Below are positions 9,801 to 19,260 of a stretch of DNA of 64,000 bases, one piece after another. The stretch covers positions 217,096,128 to 217,160,127 of the forward strand of contig NC_134358.1 in assembly GCF_048569485.1 (NCBI RefSeq), read 5' to 3'. The notes beneath the pieces are model-generated. The model was not told the DNA's origin. It made no database searches and saw only the letters and a list, made by a program, of their open reading frames with translations. Made by a program: the position numbers and the translations under genes. Positions within the stretch are counted from its first letter, which is position 1; each line of letters starts with the position of its first letter. The stretch is from Anomaloglossus baeobatrachus (taxonomy: Eukaryota > Chordata > Amphibia > Anura > Aromobatidae).

Positions 9801-11572
9801 GTGTGTGTCCTCTCATGCAGTTAAAAAACTTACCGTGTATGGGAAGCTAAGACCCAGGCTATATATACGTATCATGTGGATTGGCAATAGGTGTGAGTGG
9901 GGAGGGTTCACAAACGAAAAACTACTAACAAATAAGGAACAACGTTTGGAACTCCATTCTATGTCCGAACTGGGTGCAAAAACCTAAAAAAACATCACTA
10001 TGGGGAGATAAGGTATGCACACCAGTGACTATGTAAGGGGAATACATGAAATAGCAGGAACTGTGTGAATACTGACATGAAAAAAAAAAAAAAATCTCTT
10101 ACATATAGCTATTGGATTTTCATGTCAGTATTCACACAGCAGTTTCTGCTATTACATGTATTCCCCTTACATAGTCACTGGTGTGCATACCTTATCTCCA
10201 TATAGTGATTTTTTTTAGGTTTTTGCACCCAGTTCAGACATAGAATGGAGTTCCAAACGTTATTCCTTTTTTATTTTTTACTTGTATATACCCCGTCTTG
10301 ACGAGAAGCTTTTTGCTTGGTCCGAAATTTGAAAAGACAAATCTAGAAACTGCGGGAGCAATGTACACTAAACGGAGCATGGTGCCCGAACACAGACAGC
10401 AAAGGGAAAGAAAACCATCTGTACCGTGTACGAGCGAGCACCAAGAGAACTGTGGAGAGACACCGTATAGCTGTGGTAGTGGAGCACAGAATGACTAGAA
10501 ATCTCCAACAACCAGCACGGTGCCATGTTATCTGGTGTGAAACGCGCTGGTTTGTATTGATAATAATGTGACAGTCAGTGGTCAGAACCGTCCTGGCAAC
10601 ATGCAGCGGAGAAGTGGCCTGTATTTAGAAACGCTACCAAGCTTTCCACCCCATAAAGAGCCATAATCACCGAAGCAATGTTCCCAGTTTCTTGAAGGGA
10701 ATATGTTAGCGGGTTCTGAAAGCAGCATGATGTAGGGAGAGAGACCCTGAATCCCACTACGTATCACTTAGATTACTGGCTGAAGCCGTTCTGACACAAT
10801 CAGAATGATAAGATTTAGTCATGTAGCAGAGCTGAGAGAGCAATCCCCCCCACCCCGGGTTCTGTATAAAGATTGTACACTGACCGTGAGGCGTCAGAGG
10901 TTTACACCTCCCTTGCCAAAACCCTGCAAAACATTGAGCGGGGGAAAGAAAAATACCTGTGTGGGTGGGTCTGTCTGCATACATATATCCACACACACTT
11001 AAAGTGCCTGTTTCATATGCCCGGGACTCGGGAGGAATGGAGGGTTGGCCAGCTGATGAATGATTCCCAAATCTCAAGCATCGCCCCCCTGCCCTTGCAG
11101 ACCCTACATAGCTTGGCGATGTAGGATTTTGACCACGTAACTTTGGTATTATTTGGGAAGTTGCAAAAAAAGTATCAAATGTGGCGATGTTATCAGCACT
11201 GGATCTAATAACCAAATCTTTCAGAACACAGATGACCCCGTGACATCACAGGTACAGTAATGTCGGCTCACCGTAACAGTCGTTGGCGATCTTCCGCCGT
11301 TGTCTGGGACTCACCTTACTGGACACCTCCTTCCAGGACCGGAAAGCTGTGGCGGCTGCCTTCACGGCCTCCCTGCATTCTCTGGGTCCACAGTCCGCGA
11401 CCTGAACCAGTTCGGTCCCAGTGGCCGGATCCAGAACCGGGAATGTAGTGGAGTCGGATGATTGCAGCCAGGAGCCCCCCACATAGGCAGCGGAGCGCAG
11501 CAGAGACGCGGGCAGTGCGGGGGCACAGGTGGAAGCCATCCTACATGGAAGCCTTAGGATGCCAGACATCAC
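635..11572 (-). CDS. ALDH5A1: Succinate-semialdehyde dehydrogenase, mitochondrial (exons 1-3 of a longer gene)
   Basis: The enzyme oxidises succinate semialdehyde to succinate with NAD+ in the mitochondrial matrix, the last step of the GABA shunt. Three minus-strand blocks (11315-11572, 8118-8201, 635-805) join in phase 0 with GT-AG introns into 171 codons. Recognisable runs are [16 protein letters not shown] and VADCG (exon 1), [17 protein letters not shown] (exon 2), and [16 protein letters not shown] and [14 protein letters not shown] (exon 3), which I recall closely from the vertebrate protein. Exon 3 ends just before the expected WNFP stretch, so the NAD-binding core and catalytic Cys lie beyond the left edge. 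The N-terminus is rich in Arg, Ala, Ser and Leu, as in a mitochondrial presequence, and is shorter than I recall for human. The start could be Met1, Met2 or Met12; I used the first. Intron 1 is 3.1 kb and intron 2 is 7.3 kb, mostly one DIRS element. GPLD1 starts divergently 8.5 kb away. Confidence 0.93.
832..888. repeat. (CA)n microsatellite next to the exon 3 acceptor
   Basis: About 28 uninterrupted CA dinucleotides. On the gene strand this is (TG)n ending 26 nt upstream of ALDH5A1 exon 3, with an AT-rich stretch and only a short pyrimidine run before the AG. Confidence 0.95.
953..1122. repeat. DIRS left inverted terminal repeat
   Basis: The segment 1000-1122 is the reverse complement of about 6602-6725 at the other end, with few differences. 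The outermost 55 bp (953-1007) differ from the right tip and instead pair with the left half of the internal complementary region. Confidence 0.85.
1261..1356. repeat. DIRS internal complementary region
   Basis: The left half (1261-1317) is the reverse complement of the element's left tip (951-1007) and appears exact. The right half (1318-1356) is the reverse complement of its right tip (about 6705-6742). This two-sided match is the DIRS1 signature used to complete the linear cDNA ends on a circular intermediate. Confidence 0.88.
1361..2459 (-). pseudogene. DIRS tyrosine recombinase region (fossil)
   Basis: The N-terminal part (about 2459-2000) holds a helix-rich core-binding domain ([32 protein letters not shown]). 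The C-terminal part (about 1631-1420) shows the [12 protein letters not shown] and [12 protein letters not shown] runs that surround the catalytic Arg and Tyr in DIRS recombinases. This enzyme replaces integrase in the family. Confidence 0.75.
2658..4119 (-). pseudogene. DIRS reverse transcriptase and RNase H region (fossil)
   Basis: Reverse transcriptase motifs are clear: [45 protein letters not shown] and YLDDLLVK (the YxDD box). RNase H follows with [31 protein letters not shown] and a downstream ADYLSR. These variants are typical of DIRS1 rather than of LTR retroelements. Sequence further downstream (about 2464-2660) matches the region DIRS1 elements carry before the recombinase. Confidence 0.85.
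4320..6058 (-). pseudogene. DIRS gag-like region (fossil)
   Basis: The clearest block (about 4320-5156) opens with a basic leader (MPKRTRSVF), has a helical alanine- and serine-rich middle with [20 protein letters not shown], and ends in an Arg/Ser/Gln-rich tail, as in DIRS1 gag proteins. Weaker blocks upstream to about 6058 look like the N-terminal part. No zinc knuckle is seen. The region belongs to the broken element described in the parent entry. Confidence 0.65.
6602..6742. repeat. DIRS right inverted terminal repeat
   Basis: This is the inverted copy of the left terminal repeat. Its outer tip pairs with the right half of the internal complementary region. Confidence 0.85.
6743..7079. 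other. ALDH5A1 intron 2 sequence, nothing recognised
   Basis: No exon, repeat family or RNA gene is evident. Short A-rich and G-rich runs only. Confidence 0.5.
7080..7254. repeat. Dispersed frog repeat, right end AACCTGGTGACAGATTCCC
   Basis: The stretch ends AAACCTGGTGACAGATTCCC at about 7252, with a GCTGCTCTCAGATGA motif before it. A related stretch lies at 10571-10860. I recall this as a common amphibian interspersed repeat. The class is not certain. Confidence 0.45.
7255..7566. other. ALDH5A1 intron 2 sequence, nothing recognised
   Basis: AT-rich, with a short poly-A run near 7330. No conserved frame. Confidence 0.5.
7567..7640 (-). mobile_element. LINE 3' tail fragment (L2/CR1-like)
   Basis: Read on the minus strand, it gives GTAAAGCGCTGCGGAATATG and a TTGGTGCTATAGAAATAAAG tail, the familiar 3' end of an L2/CR1-type LINE in frogs and fish. 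Only the tail is present. Confidence 0.6.
7645..8117. other. ALDH5A1 intron 2 sequence upstream of exon 3, nothing recognised
   Basis: Pyrimidine-rich in 7730-7810 and otherwise plain intron. No gene or repeat was identified. Confidence 0.5.
8118..8201 (-). CDS. ALDH5A1: ALDH5A1 exon 2
   Basis: This exon has 28 codons, ERSILLRK through ITAEN. The acceptor is a TTTATTTAG tract ending at 8202 and the donor is GTGAGT starting at 8117. It is too short to stand out as an open frame; I found it from the residue run [19 protein letters not shown]. It joins exons 1 and 3 in phase 0. Confidence 0.94.
8281..8672. mobile_element. MITE copy in ALDH5A1 intron 1 (first of two)
   Basis: It shares several blocks with 8902-9361: CTCGCACCCATAGACTTG, GCAGCATGCTGCAATTG and GATTAGGGCTGAGAA. 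Its ends are worn. Non-coding and palindrome-like. Confidence 0.5.
8902..9361. mobile_element. MITE copy in ALDH5A1 intron 1 (second of two)
   Basis: The ends are inverted copies (GTTAGGCTGGGGCCACACGG at the left; the complement of TAAGACCGAAGACACACGGC at the right). The internal blocks match the copy 230 bp away. About 460 bp, non-coding, with GC-rich patches near 9030. Confidence 0.6.
9555..10262. repeat. Inverted repeat with an extra partial copy
   Basis: The segment 9930-10085 is the reverse complement of about 10100-10262, around a poly-A centre near 10085. Shared blocks include GGTATGCACACCAGTGACTA and GAACTCCATTCTATGTC. A third, direct partial copy lies at about 9560-9670. This looks like a palindromic MITE plus a neighbouring fragment. 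Confidence 0.6.
10263..10570. other. ALDH5A1 intron 1 sequence, nothing recognised
   Basis: No exon-like or repeat-like structure was identified. Confidence 0.45.
10571..10860. repeat. Dispersed frog repeat related to 7080-7254
   Basis: It contains GCAGCATGATGTAGGGAGAG and a following AGACCCTGAATCC, which I recall from a common amphibian interspersed repeat. Worn, and no clear ends. Confidence 0.4.
10861..11314. other. ALDH5A1 intron 1, part next to exon 1
   Basis: No repeat or RNA gene was recognised. It is CpG-richer near 11280-11314, approaching exon 1. Confidence 0.5.
11315..11572 (-). CDS. ALDH5A1: ALDH5A1 exon 1 (coding part)
   Basis: This block has 86 codons from a Met-Met start. 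It holds the presequence and the first strands of the aldehyde dehydrogenase fold ([27 protein letters not shown]). The donor is AAG followed by GTGAGT at 11314 downward. The exon is CpG-rich compared with its surroundings, as expected for a first exon next to a promoter. The exact start Met is uncertain. Confidence 0.92.
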
Positions 11573-11832
11573 CTTCTGTCACTGGAATGCAGGGAGCACC
11601 GCAATCACTGGAACACAGTAATCATTAATCTACAGGAGGTGAATCATTAGGAACACACAAGGTGCAAAGGTAAGAATGTCACTGCTGCCGTAAAGTGAGC
11701 CGTGTGTATGCTGCGGTGCAAGAGCAGCCAATAATGCAATATCTACCACTAAACACCCGGGATAAGCCGCCGTGCAGTAATTACCTTGCCTATAGAGTAT
11801 GCCCCGTAATAAAGGGGTGTTGATAGCTTTAT

Positions 11833-11972
11833 CCAATCAGCATTCTTCGGCAGGCGCTGTGCTCCAATCATCATTCCCCTGTCAGTGTTCTCCATCAATC
11901 ACGTTCTTCCAATCATCGACCTTCAGCCATTTCCATCCAATCACAGCCTTTCTCTGATCTATCCCGCCCAAT
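11833..11972. promoter_or_regulatory. Cluster of CCAAT boxes upstream of ALDH5A1
   Basis: Five exact CCAAT pentamers at 11833, 11864, 11909, 11937 and 11968, most followed by CA or CATC, lie 260-400 bp upstream of the ALDH5A1 start codon. Spacing is about 28-45 bp, and the flanks (CAATCA, then a pyrimidine-rich stretch) look like a worn tandem repeat of about 30 bp. CCAAT boxes bind NF-Y in either orientation, so a promoter role for ALDH5A1 is likely. This is inferred from position and motif only. Confidence 0.45.
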
Positions 11973-11975
11973 CAT

Positions 11976-12764
11976 CGCCTTCCTCTAGTCATTCACGTCT
12001 TTTCTCTGCTCTTTTCCTTCTGAAGTTTTCTTCCGTTCCTTCTATTAGGCGTTATTGTCGCCCTCTGGTGGTCGGAGTTGGGAATGGCCTTAAAATGAGC
12101 CAGAGACACAATTATTTAGTCGTTGAGATGATTATAGATGGCTGCTCTGCTAATACTGTATCAATAATGAAATGAAGACAAGAGAAAAGCAAACAAAATA
12201 AACAGTTATTCTCTCTATAAACATTTATGGCATATCTGTAAGATGACTGACTGGTGCTGGCTACACCTCCACTGATTTGGTGTGCCATACTAGCATACAG
12301 TGCCAATTTTGCCAGGACAACCCAGAGGACTGGACCCTAAAAACGGTGGGGCTCATGCAAACCCTCCTAAATGTGGCTGTTACCAATGCATTGCAGTGTT
12401 TGTGGCGGCAGGGCTAGTGTGCATGGATAATGGCCAGTACGTGTCCAGTGGCCACTGGGCTCCGTAGCCATATAGGTAATGTATGGAGAGCTGAGGGTTC
12501 CGTGTGATTACCTTTTTTGCAACTCCCATAGTAATGTGACGTGCACCTATCACATACCTCCCAACAAGAACAGAGAGGGACAAATTATGTGCCGTCCTGT
12601 GTGCGTCGCTGCAAATTTTGACCACGCTCCTAGCCACACCACAAGCCACACCCATTTGCAGTGAGGGGCATTCAGCAAGTGCCGCGGACTGTTCATTCAT
12701 TCATTCATTCATGGTCAGAAGAGCCAGCACTTAATGTAGCTTCACTATATGACATGTTGTTTGT
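11976..12764. other. Intergenic sequence, nothing recognised
   Basis: It holds a (CATT)n patch near 12695-12712 and no credible coding frame. Confidence 0.5.
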
Positions 12765-13009
12765 AGGCTATGTGCGCACGCTGCAGTTTTGTGCCTTCGC
12801 CAAAAAACGCACCCTGTGGCAAAAAACTCACCTTGTGCCAGAAAACTCATTTTTTTGTGCATTTGTGTGATTTTTTTTTTGCACATTTTTATCCCATGCA
12901 TTTTTTTTTAGTAAGTGGTGATGGGGGACTCACAGATACCTGGGTCGGCAGGTCTAACCGGGTTAAAAAACAAAAATCAAAAATGGTTCTCACCCGGAAT
13001 TGATCCTGG
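12765..13009. mobile_element. Possible left end of a MITE
   Basis: It begins with TAGGCTATGTGCGCACGCTG, which resembles the ends of other MITEs here (GGCC/GGGC then CACAC). It is followed by A- and T-rich sequence. No matching right end was found close by, so it may be a fragment. Confidence 0.35.
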
Positions 13010-15080
13010 GTATCTAGCTGGACGCCGGTCCCCATATAACTCTATAGGGACCAGAATCCAGTGCTTAAAATGGTGGTAGAAGGAATAGGCGAATAGCAGC
13101 AATTTATACTCACGGAGTCTCTGGCGCGGCTTTCGGGGCCGCTGATTAGCCTCATATATATTCACTGCTTTCCCTGCCCACAAGCATCTGTGATTGATTG
13201 CAGTCAGGCACGGCCCCACCCTGAGTGCCAGCGTGTCTGACTGTTTGCAATCACAGACGCTATGTGCGTCTATATCGTACTTTAAAAATAAATAAAAAAA
13301 TTGGTGTATGGTCCACCTGTATTTTGATGCTCAACACAGATAAAGCATATGGTTACAGGCTGCATCCCCCAGCTGTGCCCTTTTCTTGGCTGTGTATTAA
13401 AATAAGGGGAACCGCATGCGTTTTTTTAAATTATTATAATTTAAATAAATAATTAAAAAAAAGACTTGCAATCCCCCTAATTTTGATACCCAGCCATGAT
13501 AAAGCCCAGCAGCTAGGGGCTGGTATTCTTAGGCTGGGGAGACCGGTGCTTATTGGGCCCCCTCCCCAGCCTAGAACTAGCAGCCTGCAGCCGCCCAGGA
13601 TTGCCACATACATTAGATGAGATCATCCCAGACCTTTACCCCACTCTTCCAATTGCCCTGGAGTGGTGGGAATCTTGGTAATAAGGGGTTAATAATAGCT
13701 CACAGCTGCCAATAAGCCCTAGAAGAGTAATGGGAGGCATCTATGAGACACCCCCATTACTAATCTGTAAGTGAAAAGAAATAAAGACAAACACTGAAAA
13801 AATCCTTTATTTGAAATAAAAGAAAAAAAACCTTTCACCCCTTTATTAACTTCCAAAGTACTTGGGTCCGACGTAATCTACATGAGGTCCCAAGACAATT
13901 CCAGCTCTGCTACATCTGAAGGCACAGCTCGCTGCCATAGAACAATGACTGCCCGCTGTGAGCTTCAGGCAGAGAATGAGCCACAGCAATCAGTGGTGAC
14001 ATCACTCAGGTTAGTTGCGGTCACAGCTAGAGGTTCCCTTGGTCCTCCATCTGTGACCGCAGGTAACTTTAAGTCATCTGAAGTCAAGTTACCTGTGCTC
14101 ACAGGTGGAGGACCGTGGGAACCTCCAGCTGTGACCGCAACTAACCTGAGTGACATCAGCGCTGATTGTGTGGCTCATTCACTCTCTGCCTGAAGCTCAC
14201 ATCAGGCGGTCATTGTTCTATGACCACGCTCTGTGCCTGCCTTCAGATGAAGCAGAGCTGGGATTGTCATGGAACCTCGTGTGGATTACGTCGGACCGTC
14301 AGGGGTATTTGGGGGGTTAACAAAGGTGAAAGATTGTGTTATTTTGTCTTTTATTGCAAATAAAGGATTTTTTCAATGTTTGTCTCTATTTCTTTTTACT
14401 TACAGATTAGTAATGGGGGAGGTCTCATAGAGCCTCCACATTACTAATTTAGGGCTTAGTGGCAGTTGTGAGCTGCGATTAACCCCTTATTACCCCAATT
14501 GCCACTGCACCAGGGCCAGGTAAAGTGACGAAAGTGACGGGACTGTCACATCTAATGGATGCAGCAATTCTGGGCGGATGCAGGCTGCTATTTTTAGATT
14601 GGGGGTGAACAATAAGCACAGGTCTCCCCAGCCTGAGAATACCAGCCCTCAGCTGTTGGGCTTTATCATGGCTGGGTATCAAAATTGGGGGGACAGCACA
14701 CCAGTTGTTAAAATTATTTATTTAAATAATTTAAAAAAAGCCGCATGCGGTTTCTCTTATTTTGATACACAGCCAAGATAAGTGCACAGGTGAGGGCTGC
14801 AGTTTTTATCCGTATACTTTATCTGTGCTAGGTATAATAATACGGGGGGACCGTACGCCAATTTTTTTTTTTTATCATTTTTTTTTTATATCACTATAGA
14901 CCCGCAGACAGGGACTGTGATTGGAAGCAGTCAGCTGCAAACCGAGGGCACATCTGACTGCAAACAATCACGGACACCTGTGAGCGTGGGGAATCAGTGA
15001 ATATGCATGAGGCTGATGAGTGGCCACGGAAGTAGAATGAGCAATCTGGAAGAAGTTACAGCTGCGCCGGAGACCCTATG

Positions 15081-16857
15081 GGGTACTTTGCACGCTGCGA
15101 CATCGCTAGCCGATGCTTGCGATGCCGAGCGCGATAGTACCCGCCCCCGTCGCACATGCGATATCTTGTGATAGCTGCCGTAGCGAACATTATTGTTACG
15201 GCAGCTTCACACGCACTTACCTGCCCTGCGACATTGCTCTGGCCGGCGACCCGCCTCTGTACCGCCCCGGGGCTCGGCCGGCTGCCGAGCCGCTCGGGTC
15301 CGTGCTCGTCGGTGGGTAGCTCGAGCTCCTCCCGGACTTGGGGGTCACGTCGCTCTGAAAGGGAGTTGGCGCTACGTGTAGGGATTTCGGTGGGGAAGGT
15401 TCACGGCCGAGGCCGTGGAGTTTAAAGGTGTAAGTTCGTGACGCCACCCATGGGTTGTGGTGATTGTGGACACCACCGCTGCCGTTAACTAGGCTCCCGG
15501 GGACGATGTTATGCAGCCTGGTGTTGACCCCTCCGTGGGCAGGGGGTGATGGTCCCGGGGCCCTGTGGTTGTGAGGTGCGGGCAAGATGGTGTGGTGCGG
15601 TGCGCGTCCCGAAGGCACTGTTGTACTCACTATAACACATACACCGGAGTCTCTGGTAAACCAAAAAGGATGGTGGTCAGTGCCCGCAGCTGGCTGCGCT
15701 TTGCCCCTTGCTCAGGTTGGTGGTTCCCGCCTTTCTCCTGCACCTCTGTGGTTGAACTTAACTGCCTATGCTTCAGCAACGGTAGTCCGCTCTCGGCTTG
15801 ATGTGTGTCGGGGAACCCGTTTGCCCGCAGGCGCTGGCCCGTGGGATCTCTCTGCCTGGGCGGTGGCTTTCTATCCCCCTCGGTGGGCTGTTGCCGTCTT
15901 TCGGGTCTTGGGACGAGAAAGGACCTAAGGTCCAGACCTCAATCAGTGAATTCGACGTGGTCCAGTGGCTTCTGGACCTCGTTCTGGGTCTGAGTACCAC
16001 TCCTGGTGCTCCAGTTTCCAGTTGGCTCCCTGGTTCGGTACCAGCGGGCCACTACCCTGTCCCGGTCCCTTATGGTTCCACCAGCCGTATTCCCAACTCC
16101 TGCAGGCGGCAACCACCGTCTGCCTCCTTGCCACGGTACCAGAGCTACGACCCCGGCACCGGTCAGTGTTGTCGCTGCAGACCTGACGCCACAGGCCTGC
16201 TGCACTTGAACTCCACTCACTGACTACTCAACTTGAACTGACTGTTTGTTTCCTGTCTCAGGCTCTCTGGACTCCTCGGTGGGCGTGGCCAACCGCCTGG
16301 CTTCGCCTCCTGGTGTGACCATTGAACACTGAGAGAGGTGAAAAGGTTTTGTAGGTTGGCTGCTGTCACCTTAATAGGGGCTGGTGTTTGTGTAGGAGGT
16401 CTGCAGGTACCTGTGACTACCTGGCTAGTCCAGGGCGTCACACCTCCTTCCTAAGGGGGCGGGTCATGCGGTCTCACAGCGAAGTCACATGGCAGGCGGC
16501 CAATAGAAGCGGAGGGGCAGAGATGAGCGGGACGTAAACATCCCGCCCACCTCCTTTCTTTCACATAGCTGGTGGAGGCAGGTAAGGAGATGTTCCTCGC
16601 TCCTGCGGCTTCACACAAAGCGATGTGTGCTGCTGCAGGAACGAGGAACAACATCGTATCTCCTATCGGTGCGACATTATGAAAATGACCGACACTACAC
16701 AGATCACCGATTTACGACGCTTTTGCGATCATTTATCGGCGCATCTAGGCTTTATACCTTTATACGTTGCAACGTCGTTACCGGCGCCGGATGTGCGTCA
16801 GTTTCGATTTGACCCCGACGAGATCGGAGTAGCGATGTCGCAGCGTGCAAAGTACCC
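15081..16857. mobile_element. MITE with GGGTACTTTGCACG ends, itself split by a solo LTR
   Basis: The terminal inverted repeat GGGTACTTTGCACGCTGCGA is found at both ends. Without the solo LTR at 15258-16442 the MITE is about 590 bp, matching the intact copy at 53905-54483. It contains the GGCCAATAG / GGAGGGGC core shared by four MITEs here. Confidence 0.85.
15258..16442 (+). mobile_element. Solo LTR 1 of a 1.1 kb LTR family (fossil)
   Basis: It begins TGTACCGCCCC and ends GGGCGTCACA, and is flanked by the 4-bp duplication CCTC (15254-15257 and 16443-16446). The two sides join into an intact MITE sequence, which confirms the boundaries. It shares the GTTCGTGACGCCACC block and overall order with four other solo LTRs here. 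No internal region remains. Confidence 0.88.
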
Positions 16858-16951
16858 CCAAGTATAGCACATTTGCTCTAATCCCCCTATCCCTTTTACC
16901 ACCCTTTTTAAGCGCTGAATTCTGGTCCCCATAAACTGATATGTGGACCAG

Positions 16952-17985
16952 TGTAGTGCCCCTGAGCCACTCAGGGCACTACTAGGTACTGTATCCTCAC
17001 CAGGATGCAGGGCCTATCCCCAGGGACCTGGAACACCAGTGCCAGCAACACCTAGACACACCAAAATCCTAGTTACCACTCCACAACAAGGGTAATTGGC
17101 TAGTCAGACACAAAGGGGATGCCCACCTAGAGGGCGGAGTCAGACCATGGGACTATACAACCTGGTGGGAGGGGACCAAAAAGCAGACAGTCTGAAGTAG
17201 AGAGGGAGAGAGGAGAGACGTGCATAGAGCTGGGTCGTGTAACGGTGACCCAGGGGCACAGGAGAGTGGTTGCCAGGGCAGGTACACCTGACTACTGCTG
17301 GGACCAGAGCACCGATGGTGCACAGGGCCCTAGGTCAGGCGTCAGTTTCATACAGTCTGGCAAATACCTGCACAGTGAGGGGGCCTTCACGGACCTCACT
17401 GACCCACAGATGCGGGGGCATCAGCAGTAAAGCAAGGATCAAGGTTCAGGACACAGACCAGCCCTACAGGGTCCACACTGCCTGCTGTACGGACAAGGAG
17501 ACTGCCACAAAAAGGGACAGTCGGGCCCCAAACCGCTTCAAGCTACGGGGACCCTACCACACTAAGGGGGCCAGAGACAGAGCAACCGAGTCATCAAACT
17601 GGCACTGGAACTACAGGGCCCTGAACCAGCCGTCCAAAGGTCCAAACTGTGAGTAAAGAACTGTTAAACTGCAACCCATGGTGTGGCCTCCATTCTTCGG
17701 CAAAAGTCTCCACCATACACATCCCAGGCTCAGCCCTACCTGCGGAGGGCCTAACACCATAGCTGCCATTACCATCAGCCCTGGGGATAACCAACTCAGC
17801 AGTGGCTGTTCCACCATATTAACCACAACCCGCAGGTGGAGTCACACCAATGACTTTAATCTCCCCTGTAAATACTCCCCTTTAAAAAAGCACCCAGGGC
17901 ACGGGACCGGGCAACCGCCACCAAAGTGACATTCCCCAATTATAAACTGCCCAGGACCGAGTACCCTATTACCCTGGGTGACACA
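16952..17985 (+). mobile_element. Solo LTR related to the 36195-41182 element (fossil)
   Basis: It starts TGTAGTGCCCCTGAG and ends GGTGACACA. It parallels the LTR of the 36.2 kb element in order: CCCTGA-TCAGG start, a GTGAGTAAA block, an ACCATCAGCCC block and an AGTGG-GTCAC block. Flanks are CCAG and TCAG, an imperfect 4-bp duplication. 1.03 kb, no coding. Confidence 0.65.
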
Positions 17986-17989
17986 TCAG

Positions 17990-19260
17990 TATGTCTTTGG
18001 AGTGTGGGAGGAATTCGGAGTACCTAGAGGAAACCTGCGCAAACACCGGTAGAACATACAAATGTTGCGGGCGGAGGGGCCGCGCTCGCTGCGCTCAGGT
18101 CCGCGGCTGCTGCTGCTGCTCGGTGGCTCAAACGATGGGCCGGACCCGGGGACTCGAGCAGCGCTCCTCGCCCACGAGTGAAAAGGGGGTGGTTTGTTTT
18201 GGGAGAGAGTTCGTGACGCCACCCACGGGTCGTGGTGATGATGGGCACCACCGCTGCTGGTGACGGGGATCCCGGGAGCGATGGCAGGGAGCAGCTAGGA
18301 TGTTGTCCCCTCCGTGGGTAGGGGTTGGTGATCCCGTGGCCCGGTTGTGGAACGGGGAGGCTGGATGGCTGGGGTGCAGGGTTGCAGGGGCAGCACGGCG
18401 CGGTGCCGGATGGCACTGTGGTACTCACTCAGGCACAAATTCATAGAGTCTCTGGTAAACCAAACAGCTGGATGGATGGGTCCCGCAGCCGGCTGCAGTG
18501 TCTTTGCTCTCCCCGGACAGGTTGATGGTGGCTGTCTTTCCCTGCACCTGTGTAGAATGTGTTAACTCCAATGGTTTCCCAACTGTAGTCCGCTCCCCGG
18601 CATATAGGTACCGAAGGAGCCCGTGTTGCCCGCAGGCGCTGGCCCTTGGATCTCTAGCCTATGGCGGTGGCTGTGTATCTTCACGGTGGGGACTGTTGCC
18701 TTCCGTCGGGTCTTGGGTGTTAGGAAACCCCTGGGGTTCCGGTCACTCTCGGATTTCACCGTTGTCGGTGGCTCCAAGCTTAGTCGGGGTCCGATGGCCC
18801 TGCCTTTGTGCTTAGCTTCACTCCGCTCCCCGGTTCGGTACCGGCGGGCCTCCGCCCGACCCCGGTACTACGGTTCCGCAGAGATCCACTAACTCCTGCA
18901 GATGGCCACCACCGTCTGCCGACCTTGCTGTTTGTGTCTGGGTCCCCACCCAGACACCGACAGTTTCTGTCCTCTCACTTTCAACTCTCAAACGAATCTG
19001 TCACTTTTCCCGCCTCCAGGCCTGTGAACTCCTCGGTGGGTGGGGCCAACCGCCTGGCTCCGCCCCACCTGGTGTGGACATCAGACCCTGGAGGGAGGCA
19101 ACAAGGGTTTTGTTTGACTGGTGTTAACTATCCAGGGGAGGGGGTGTGTGTAGTGTTATGTCTGTGACTTCCTGGCTAGTTCAGGGCGTCACACAAACTC
19201 CTTGCAAATGTTGTCCTTGGTGGGATTTGAACCCTTCACCCCAGTGCTTGACAAAATTAT
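17990..19260. mobile_element. tRNA-type SINE fragment, split by solo LTR 2
   Basis: The left piece (17990-18062) contains TTTGGAGTGTGGGAGGAAT and the right piece (19194-19260) GGTGGGATTTGAACCCTT, whose complement carries a tRNA B-box-like GGGTTCAAATCCC. The two pieces are contiguous in the widely spread vertebrate repeat of this type, and the solo LTR sits between them with a CAAA duplication. Confidence 0.6.
18063..19193 (+). mobile_element. Solo LTR 2 of the 1.1 kb family (fossil)
   Basis: It begins TGTTGCGGGCGG, ends GGGCGTCACA and is flanked by CAAA on both sides (18059-18062, 19194-19197). It carries the shared GTTCGTGACGCCACC block near 18210 and a GAACTCCTCGGTGGG block near 19026. Confidence 0.88.

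Larger units (their letters stand above)
13010..16951. mobile_element. Large palindromic element, arms about 1 kb, with an insertion in the right arm
   Basis: The left arm (about 13010-14074) is the imperfect reverse complement of a right arm running from about 14076 to 15080 and resuming at 16858-16951. The centre is near 14075 (TTAAGTCATCTGAAGTCAA). Paired blocks include CTTTATTTGAAATAAAAG with its complement near 14360, and GGGACCAGAATCCAGTGCTT (13058) with its complement near 16925. A MITE at 15081-16857 interrupts the right arm. No long ORF. Relative of the element at 20669-23311. Confidence 0.75.

Noticed and set aside
15113-16223. Several overlapping open frames of 60-140 codons on both strands
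   Set aside because: They lie within a GC-rich solo LTR and a MITE, have no conserved motifs, and do not recur in frame in the other LTR copies.
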